Positions 1-4,212 of a stretch of 6,654 nucleotides of DNA are shown here, one piece after another; position 1 is the stretch's first letter; each line of letters opens with the position of its first letter. Source of the DNA: an uncultured Acetatifactor sp. (GTDB taxonomy: Bacteria; Bacillota; Clostridia; Lachnospirales; Lachnospiraceae); the NCBI GenBank assembly GCA_910587555.1, contig CAJULV010000105.1, positions 1 through 6,654 on the forward strand, given 5' to 3'. Position numbers and translations under genes: made by a program. The notes beneath the pieces are model-generated. The model ran no database searches. It saw only the letters and a program-made list of their open reading frames with translations, and was not told the origin of the DNA.

Positions 1-4
1 GATG

Positions 5-48
5 AAAAAAGAGAGCTGCAATACCGCAGTATCATCAACTCTCTTTTT
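5..48. terminator. Hairpin terminator, possibly bidirectional
   Basis: A perfect 10-bp stem is formed by AAAAAGAGAG (6-15) and CTCTCTTTTT (39-48). The loop contains a second small hairpin, CTGC (16-19) with GCAG (26-29). The A-tract on one side and T-tract on the other let it act on either strand. It probably ends a gene lying to the left of the window and insulates the regulator operon that begins at 344. No gene body to the left is visible, so this role is inferred. Confidence 0.6.
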
Positions 49-58
49 ATGACTAATT

Positions 59-162
59 TTTCTGTTGTCCGCCAACGCCCGGCACATTCGTCCGGTGGAA
101 GATTCGGATTTTTCTGTTGTCCGCCAACGTCCGGCACATTCGTCCGGCAGAAGATTCGGATT
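59..162. repeat. 52-bp direct tandem repeat, two copies
   Basis: Copy 1 spans 59-110 and copy 2 spans 111-162, with exactly 52 bp between matching bases. I count three differences: C78/T130, T96/C148 and G97/A149. Each copy carries the core GTCCGCCAACG, then CCGGCACATTCGTCCGG, then GATTCGGATT. In copy 2 the 9-mer CGTCCGGCA occurs twice, at 128-136 and 141-149. The segment TCCGGTGGA (91-99) has an inverted partner TCCACCGGA at 173-181. The array is intergenic, between the left terminator and the regulator promoter region. I do not recognise the element. Confidence 0.85.
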
Positions 163-182
163 AAGGTGTTAGTCCACCGGAA

Positions 183-212
183 ACAGCGAGGTGTTTCTGA
201 TTTTCAGTTTAA
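183..212 (+). promoter_or_regulatory. Candidate LytTR-type operator (two half-sites, 21-bp period)
   Basis: ACAGCGAGG (183-191) and TCAGTTTAA (204-212) are arranged as direct half-sites 21 bp apart, start to start. LytTR-domain regulators such as AgrA are known to bind 9-bp direct repeats resembling ACAGTTAAG separated by about 12 bp. Against the published degenerate pattern (A/T, A/C, A/C, G, T, T, N, A/G, T/G) I count 7 and 8 matches of 9. The site lies upstream of the gene for a LytTR regulator, which fits autoregulation. It rests on pattern matching by eye only. Confidence 0.3.
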
Positions 213-228
213 AGTGAAATGCTGCCGA

Positions 229-257
229 TGTCAAGGCAAAGACTGTTTTTTTATATT
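229..257 (+). promoter_or_regulatory. Weak candidate promoter for the regulator-kinase operon
   Basis: TATATT (252-257) lies in a T/A-rich stretch and could be a -10 box. At 17-bp spacing the -35 position is TGTCAA (229-234), a poor match to TTGACA, as is usual for activator-dependent promoters. The candidate LytTR half-sites end 16 bp upstream of that hexamer, a reasonable place for an activator. CATAAT at 263-268 is an alternative -10. The leader to the start codon at 344 would be roughly 80 nt. Confidence 0.25.
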
Positions 258-343
258 TTTTTCATAATTTGTTTTTCTGCTGCCAGAAAATGGTTGTCAA
301 ATAACCGGATGTATATTATTCTTTCTTAGGGAGATGAGAAAAT

Positions 344-1060
344 ATGCTGAGTATTGCGGTGGTGGATGACGAACAGGTACACCGGGATATCCTGGTGAAA
401 TATATCGAAGAGTGGAAAAAACAAAAAATGGCGGACGCGGAAGTGGAAACTTTTCACAGCAGCGATGCTTTTTACTTTACGTGGTGCGGGGAGCAGCGGT
501 TCGACGTGCTTTTTCTTGATATCTGCATGGACGGAATGGACGGTGTCAGCCTGGCGAAGAAGCTGCGGGAAAAGGGAAAGAACGTGAACATTATCTTTAC
601 CACCGGGGTTGCGGACTACATGCAGGAGGGTTTTGAGGTGGAGGCGCTCCACTATCTGCTGAAACCCATTAAGCGGGAAAAAGTGTGGGAATGTCTGGAA
701 AAATGTGTGGCAAGGAAAGCGAAGGATACCAGGAGCATTCTGCTTCCCACAGAGGAAGGGCTGATCAAAACAGACGCGGAAGGGATTCTGTACGGGGAGG
801 CTGTGGGACATTACTGTGAACTGGTGTGCCTGACGGAGACGCTTTCCCTGAAGCTTGGGATCAGGGAGGCGGCGCAGCGCCTGGAGGGTCATGGAGATTT
901 CCTGTTCTGCCATCGTTCCTATCTGGTGAACCTGCGCAGAATAGCCAAAATCGGGAAGCAGGATATCCTGATGGATAACGGGGGGATCGTGCCGGTGAGC
1001 CGCAGGATGTACGGGGCGGTAAACGAGGCGTTTATGAAGCTGTTCCGGACAGGCGGCTGA
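344..1060 (+). CDS. LytTR-family response regulator (LytR/AgrA class)
   Basis: This 238-aa cytoplasmic protein is a transcription factor controlled by phosphorylation. Residues 1-120 form a receiver domain: the acidic pair D8-D9 lies in VVDDE, the phospho-acceptor is D59 in LFLDICMDG, the switch threonine is T86 or T87 (IIFTTG), and the conserved lysine is K107 in LLKPI. Residues about 130-235 form a LytTR DNA-binding domain, recognised by CHRSYLVNLRRI (189-200) and PVSRR (217-221). The length is normal for the family. The ATG at 344 is preceded by AGGGAG (328-333) at about 10 nt. The presumed partner is the GHKL kinase at 1293, downstream in the same direction. The last codons, KLFRTGG and the stop, are the first unit of the 36-bp repeat array. 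LytTR regulators commonly control exporters, peptide systems and their own operon. Targets here are inferred, not shown. Confidence 0.95.
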   Translation: MLSIAVVDDEQVHRDILVKYIEEWKKQKMADAEVETFHSSDAFYFTWCGEQRFDVLFLDICMDGMDGVSLAKKLREKGKNVNIIFTTGVADYMQEGFEVEALHYLLKPIKREKVWECLEKCVARKAKDTRSILLPTEEGLIKTDAEGILYGEAVGHYCELVCLTETLSLKLGIREAAQRLEGHGDFLFCHRSYLVNLRRIAKIGKQDILMDNGGIVPVSRRMYGAVNEAFMKLFRTGG

Positions 1061-1281
1061 AGGGATAATCGGAAACTGTTCCAAGCAGGTGGCTGAAGGG
1101 ATAATCGGAAACTGTTCCGGACAGGTGGCTGAAGGGATAATCGGAAACTGTTCCAAGCAGGCGGCTGAAGGGATAATCGGAAGCTGTTCCGGAGAGGTGG
1201 CTGAAGGGATAATCGGAAACTGTTCAGGGCAGGCTGCTGAAGGGGTAATCGGAAACTGTTCCGGACAGGTGGTTAAGGGGT
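1037..1281. repeat. 36-bp tandem repeat array between regulator and kinase
   Basis: Units starting at GGCTGA recur at 1055, 1091, 1127, 1163 and 1199, with a variant unit (TGCTGA) at 1235, all exactly 36 bp apart. A degenerate last copy begins at 1271. The unit reads GGCTGAAGGGATAATCGG, AAACTGTTCC, then a variable AAGC or GGAC, then AGGT/C. The segment 1037-1054 at the 3' end of the regulator gene already matches the second half of the unit, so the array starts inside the coding sequence and contains its stop codon. In the regulator frame each intact unit carries TGA and in a second frame TAA. Only the kinase frame is open, back to a TGA at 1035-1037. The degenerate last copy supplies AAGGGG (1275-1280), just before the kinase ribosome binding site. 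Confidence 0.92.
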
Positions 1282-1292
1282 GTGGAGGCGGT

Positions 1293-2012
1293 ATGAATTG
1301 GTTGATCGTGATTGTTATCATATTGGCTGTGCCTGCAGGGATAATGGGAATCCGCCTTTATATCCGCCGCTGTGTGGAACAGCAGATTGCCCGGTACCAG
1401 AATGACCTGACCGAGAAGCATTGCCGGGAAGTGGACAATCTCTACCGACAGACCAGGGGATGGCGCCATGATTTCAAGAATCATTTCCAGACCATGCAGG
1501 CCTATCTGGAGATGGGAGAGACGCAGCAACTGCAGAATTACCTTCAGGAGCTGACGGAAGACTATAATACGATAGATATTGCACTGCGGACCGGAAACTC
1601 TATGCTTGACGCCATTTTGAACAGCAAACTGTCCATCATCAGGGCGAAGGATATCCGGGTGGATGTTACGGCGGAGGTGCCCGCCAGGATTCCTGTATCG
1701 GATGTGGACTTGAGCGTGATGATCGGGAATCTGTTGGACAATGCCATGGAAGCCTGTCTGAAGGTGCCCCGGGAGCGGCGTTTTATCCGTTTGTATATAG
1801 CCAGGGCCAAGGAGAACCTTTACATCTATGTGATGAATGCGGCGGACGGTTCCTACCGAAGGCAGGGCGGGCGCTATCTTTCCACAAAGCCTTTGGACAG
1901 CCACGGCTTTGGGCTGCAGCGGATTGATAAGGTGATCAGAAAATATCAGGGATATCGGACCCGTGAGGATGAAGGGGATGTGTTTGCCACGGAGATTCTG
2001 ATTCCGCTGTAA
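1293..2012 (+). CDS. GHKL-family sensor histidine kinase, single membrane anchor
   Basis: A 239-aa kinase expected to phosphorylate the regulator encoded just upstream. Residues 2-21 are a hydrophobic membrane helix (WLIVIVIILAVPAGIMGI), followed by a coiled-coil-like linker (about 25-55). The phospho-acceptor box is TRGWRHDFKNHFQTM, with H59. The ATPase domain (about 105-239) shows the N box MIGNLLDNAMEAC (N146, N150) and the G box HGFGLQRI (204-211), typical of the AgrC/CitA-like HATPase group. I chose the ATG at 1293 because GGAGG (1284-1288) precedes it and the membrane helix follows at once. The frame stays open upstream through the 36-bp repeats, where GTG codons at 1089, 1125, 1197 and 1269 could give a longer protein. 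With 239 aa it is far shorter than AgrC-type kinases of about 430 aa, and no extracellular or multi-helix sensor is visible. Confidence 0.9.
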   Translation: MNWLIVIVIILAVPAGIMGIRLYIRRCVEQQIARYQNDLTEKHCREVDNLYRQTRGWRHDFKNHFQTMQAYLEMGETQQLQNYLQELTEDYNTIDIALRTGNSMLDAILNSKLSIIRAKDIRVDVTAEVPARIPVSDVDLSVMIGNLLDNAMEACLKVPRERRFIRLYIARAKENLYIYVMNAADGSYRRQGGRYLSTKPLDSHGFGLQRIDKVIRKYQGYRTREDEGDVFATEILIPL

Positions 2013-2039
2013 TGGGCCAGGCAACCGCCGCTCGTGCAG

Positions 2040-2075
2040 AAAAAGAACCATTCGTGCAGAATCGGTTCTTTTTTG
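2040..2075. terminator. Strong intrinsic terminator after the kinase gene
   Basis: A perfect 11-bp stem is formed by AAAAAAGAACC (2040-2050) and GGTTCTTTTTT (2065-2075). It is extended inside by ATTC (2051-2054) pairing with GAAT (2060-2063) across a one-base bulge. It lies 28 bp after the kinase stop codon and ends in a T-tract, so it should separate the two-component operon from the transporter genes. A 10-bp direct repeat TCGTGCAGAA (2032-2041 and 2053-2062) overlaps its 5' arm and loop. Confidence 0.8.
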
Positions 2076-2129
2076 CGTATATGGGTTATCATTTGAGACA
2101 GAGGCAGAGGGGCCGTAAACCTGGAACCA

Positions 2130-2160
2130 TAGAGCGTGTCTGAAAATGCATTCCGCTCTA
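2130..2160. repeat. Palindromic intergenic element upstream of first ABC gene
   Basis: TAGAGCG (2130-2136) and CGCTCTA (2154-2160) form a perfect 7-bp inverted repeat around a 17-nt loop. The element lies 37 bp before the ABC start codon. Its core, GCGTGT, TGAAAAT and GCATTCC, resembles a second copy after the second ABC gene at 6105-6134. It may be a small dispersed palindrome or part of the mRNA leader. I see no well-formed promoter in 2076-2196. TTGAGA (2094-2099) with TAAACC (2116-2121) is too weak to call. Confidence 0.5.
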
Positions 2161-2196
2161 AAAACACATTAGAATCTGCCGGGAAAGGAGTTCGGG

Positions 2197-4032
2197 ATGA
2201 AATATTCCATTTTGTCGAACATACTGTATTTTTACCGCTATCTCTATCGGGAGATTCCCAAAACAGCGGTTTACCATGGCATTGAGGTACTGGGCAGAAT
2301 CCTCCTTCCGTTTTTCGGAATCCTGATGCCGGGAATTGTGGTAAGCGCGGTGGAGGGCGGGGATCTGTTCCGCGGACTTGGGCTGATCGGCCTGGCCGGG
2401 CTTGGGGTGCTGCTGTGCAATGTGCTGCTGAACTGGGGGACGTACCGGGTTTATTTCGGGGAAAACTGGTTCCGGACCATACTGCAGAGCGACGCCGTGT
2501 TAAGGGAGACAAAATGCCTCTATCGCTATGTGGAGTACGGCGATGAACAGAAAATCATAAAACGTGCCTACCACAGCATGGAGGGCGGGGACTGGGCTGT
2601 CAGCTACCGGATGCTGGCTTATCCCAAGGACCTGATTGTCAATGTGGCATGTTTCTTACTGTATTCCACGGTACTGGGCATATTGAAGCCATGGCTTGTG
2701 GTGGTTCTGCTTCTGCTTTCTTTTGTCAATTACGGGATACTCCGTTTGCGAAATTTCTGGCAGCTTGCCGCCAGAGAGCAGTTTGCCCAGTCCGACAGGG
2801 AAATCAATTACCTGAAACAGACATTCCGGAATACGGAAATGGCTAAGGATGTGCGGATTTTTGCCATGTACGACTGGTTGATGACATTGCGTAAGAAAAT
2901 ATTCGGCAAAAGGGTAAAGATGGAGCGGCGCCATAACAGGAAGATGATTGCCGTGGACTGCATGCAGTTTCTGCTGAATGTGCTCCGGAACGGCTTTGCA
3001 TACGGCTATCTGATTTATTCCTGTCTCCGGGGAGAGATTTCCGTGGCCGGATTCCTTGTGTACTTTGGCGCCATCAACGGTTTTTCCGGATTTGTCACCG
3101 GGATTGTAAATACGTATTCCAACCTGAAACTGGCAAATGCGGATGCGTCCTGCTTTCGGCGTCTTCTGGAGCTGCCGGACATTCAGCAGGAAGGCCAGGT
3201 GCCGGAAGCGCTGTACAGACAGCCTGCGGAGATTGTATTTCAGGATGTGAGTTTCTCTTATGGAAAGCAGAAGGTATATGATCATTTTAACCTGATAATA
3301 CGTCCGGGGGAGAAGATTGCCCTTCTGGGGGTGAACGGCGCAGGCAAGACGACTCTGGTAAAGCTGCTCTGCGGACTGTATGAGCCGGACGGCGGGAAAA
3401 TCCTGATTAACGGCGTGGATATTTCCACAGTGCCCAAAAAGGCATTGTATCGTCTGTTTTCCGTGGTCTTCCAGGAGGCGACTGTTTTTCCCTATCCCAT
3501 GGGAAGCAATCTCTCCATGAAAGTACCGGAAGAGACAGACGAGACCAAAGTATGGGATTCCCTGCGGAAAGCAGGCCTGGAGAAACTGTTCCGGGAGAGG
3601 GGCATCCGTTCGGATTCCTATATGACAAAGGTGGCGTTTCAGGACGGCGTGGAATTATCCGACGGGCAGCAGCAGCGTTTTTTACTGGCGCGGGCCATTT
3701 ATAAGGACGGAAATATCCTGATTCTGGATGAGCCAACCGCGGCACTTGACCCCATAGCAGAAAGCGAAATCTATCAGGAATACGTAAATATCAGCAGGGG
3801 AAGAACATCCCTGTTTATTTCCCACCGCCTGGCCAGTACCAGGTTCTCCGACAGGATTCTGTTTCTGGAAAACGGAAGGGTGGCGGAGGAAGGCACCCAT
3901 GAGGAACTGATGGAACTTGGGGGAAGCTATGCCCATATGTTTGAGATTCAGTCCAGGTATTATGTCTCGCAGAATGCACAGAGCGCAAATTGCTCAAAGA
4001 GCAGTTCTGACTTCGCGAGAGGGGCTGTCTGA
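2197..4032 (+). CDS. ABC exporter half-transporter (permease-ATPase fusion) 1
   Basis: A 611-aa membrane protein likely to pump a peptide, lipid or drug-like substrate outward using ATP. The N-terminal half has about six membrane helices (roughly 24-50, 57-80, 144-160, 164-182, 255-278, 282-305). The nucleotide-binding domain (about 345-590) shows an A-loop tyrosine at Y355, Walker A GVNGAGKTT (378-386), Q-loop Q426, signature LSDGQ (487-491), Walker B ILILDEP with E512, D-loop ALD (516-518) and H-loop H543. The signature departs from LSGGQ by Gly to Asp at the third position, but the catalytic Glu is intact. AAGGAG (2185-2190) sits 6 nt before the ATG. It probably forms a heterodimer with the half-transporter at 4179. 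Residues about 592-611 (SQNAQSANCSKSSSDFARGA and one more) look like a tail added beyond the usual domain end and overlap DNA hairpins. The substrate cannot be deduced. Confidence 0.93.
   Translation: MKYSILSNILYFYRYLYREIPKTAVYHGIEVLGRILLPFFGILMPGIVVSAVEGGDLFRGLGLIGLAGLGVLLCNVLLNWGTYRVYFGENWFRTILQSDAVLRETKCLYRYVEYGDEQKIIKRAYHSMEGGDWAVSYRMLAYPKDLIVNVACFLLYSTVLGILKPWLVVVLLLLSFVNYGILRLRNFWQLAAREQFAQSDREINYLKQTFRNTEMAKDVRIFAMYDWLMTLRKKIFGKRVKMERRHNRKMIAVDCMQFLLNVLRNGFAYGYLIYSCLRGEISVAGFLVYFGAINGFSGFVTGIVNTYSNLKLANADASCFRRLLELPDIQQEGQVPEALYRQPAEIVFQDVSFSYGKQKVYDHFNLIIRPGEKIALLGVNGAGKTTLVKLLCGLYEPDGGKILINGVDISTVPKKALYRLFSVVFQEATVFPYPMGSNLSMKVPEETDETKVWDSLRKAGLEKLFRERGIRSDSYMTKVAFQDGVELSDGQQQRFLLARAIYKDGNILILDEPTAALDPIAESEIYQEYVNISRGRTSLFISHRLASTRFSDRILFLENGRVAEEGTHEELMELGGSYAHMFEIQSRYYVSQNAQSANCSKSSSDFARGAV
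3988..4006 (+). other. Short hairpin inside the C-terminal tail codons of ABC 1
   Basis: AATTGCTC (3988-3995) pairs with GAGCAGTT (3999-4006) around an AAA loop, giving 8 bp with one G-U pair. It lies in the codons of the unusual C-terminal tail, just before a second inverted repeat and an extended -10 box. There is no T-tract after it, so it is not a standard terminator. It could be a remnant of a mobile palindrome or an mRNA processing or stability element. Confidence 0.45.
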
Positions 4033-4036
4033 ACTG
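4002..4036. promoter_or_regulatory. Inverted repeat spanning ABC 1 stop, candidate operator
   Basis: CAGTTCTGAC (4002-4011) and GTCTGAACTG (4027-4036) form 10-bp arms with a single mismatch around a 15-nt spacer. The right arm overlaps the TG of an extended -10 box, and the spacer covers the -35 position of that promoter. A repressor bound here would block it. An RNA hairpin is equally possible. The left arm shares bases with the smaller hairpin at 3988-4006, so the two RNA folds would compete. Confidence 0.4.
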
Positions 4037-4043
4037 TTATAAT
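4035..4043 (+). promoter_or_regulatory. Extended -10 promoter for ABC 2
   Basis: TGTTATAAT is an exact match to the extended -10 consensus TGNTATAAT, two bases after the ABC 1 stop codon. No good -35 box lies 16-18 bp upstream, but extended -10 promoters often lack one. Transcription would start near 4050 and give a leader of about 130 nt before the ABC 2 start. This would let the second transporter gene be expressed or controlled apart from the first. Confidence 0.4.
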
Positions 4044-4128
4044 ACGATATCGGTTCCGGGGACAGCGCAGAAGGCATTCCGGCGGTTTAAGCGGGGGGCT
4101 GAAAGGATCTGGTTTTAAGGGAAACAAA

Positions 4129-4212
4129 ATGAAGAAGATAAAAAGAAAGACATTGACAGGGAAAGCGGGGTATATAAAATGGCAGAAAAACATTCCGGGC
4201 CGGAGGATCTGA
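4129..4212 (+). CDS. Possible 27-aa basic leader ORF before ABC 2
   Basis: An ATG at 4129 has AAGGG (4117-4121) 7 nt upstream and opens a 27-codon frame that starts MKKIKRKTLTGKAGYIKW and stops at TGA 4210-4212. It overlaps the start of ABC 2 by 34 nt in another frame. The peptide is rich in Lys and Arg, has no Cys and no clear signal peptide. It could couple translation to ABC 2, whose own ribosome binding site (GCGGGG, 4165-4170) is modest. It could also be chance. I do not recognise it as a signalling peptide. Confidence 0.2.
   Translation: MKKIKRKTLTGKAGYIKWQKNIPGRRI

Noticed and set aside
49..267. 72-codon open frame on the + strand in the left intergenic region
   Set aside because: Its ATG lies at the end of a terminator hairpin with no ribosome binding site. 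Most of it is the 52-bp repeat read twice, and the product resembles nothing I know.
294..317. TTGTCA (294-299) with TATATT (312-317) as regulator promoter
   Set aside because: The spacer is only 12 bp, too short for a normal sigma-70 promoter. The next hexamer, TATTAT at 314-319, gives only 14 bp.
1037..1281. CRISPR array
   Set aside because: The units are contiguous 36-bp repeats with no unique spacers, they overlap a gene end, and no cas gene is present.
326..1321. Long minus-strand frame of 331 codons with 12-residue Pro-rich repeats
   Set aside because: It is the antisense shadow of the regulator gene and the 36-bp array. The apparent protein repeats only reflect the DNA repeat. The plus-strand receiver and LytTR motifs are unambiguous.
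344..2012. Complete agr-type quorum-sensing locus
   Set aside because: Only the regulator and a short kinase are present. No AgrB-like membrane protease and no AgrD-like peptide gene could be found in the window.
1224..2051. Minus-strand frame of 275 codons opposite the kinase
   Set aside because: It lies antisense to a kinase with clear H, N and G boxes and shows no recognisable domain of its own.
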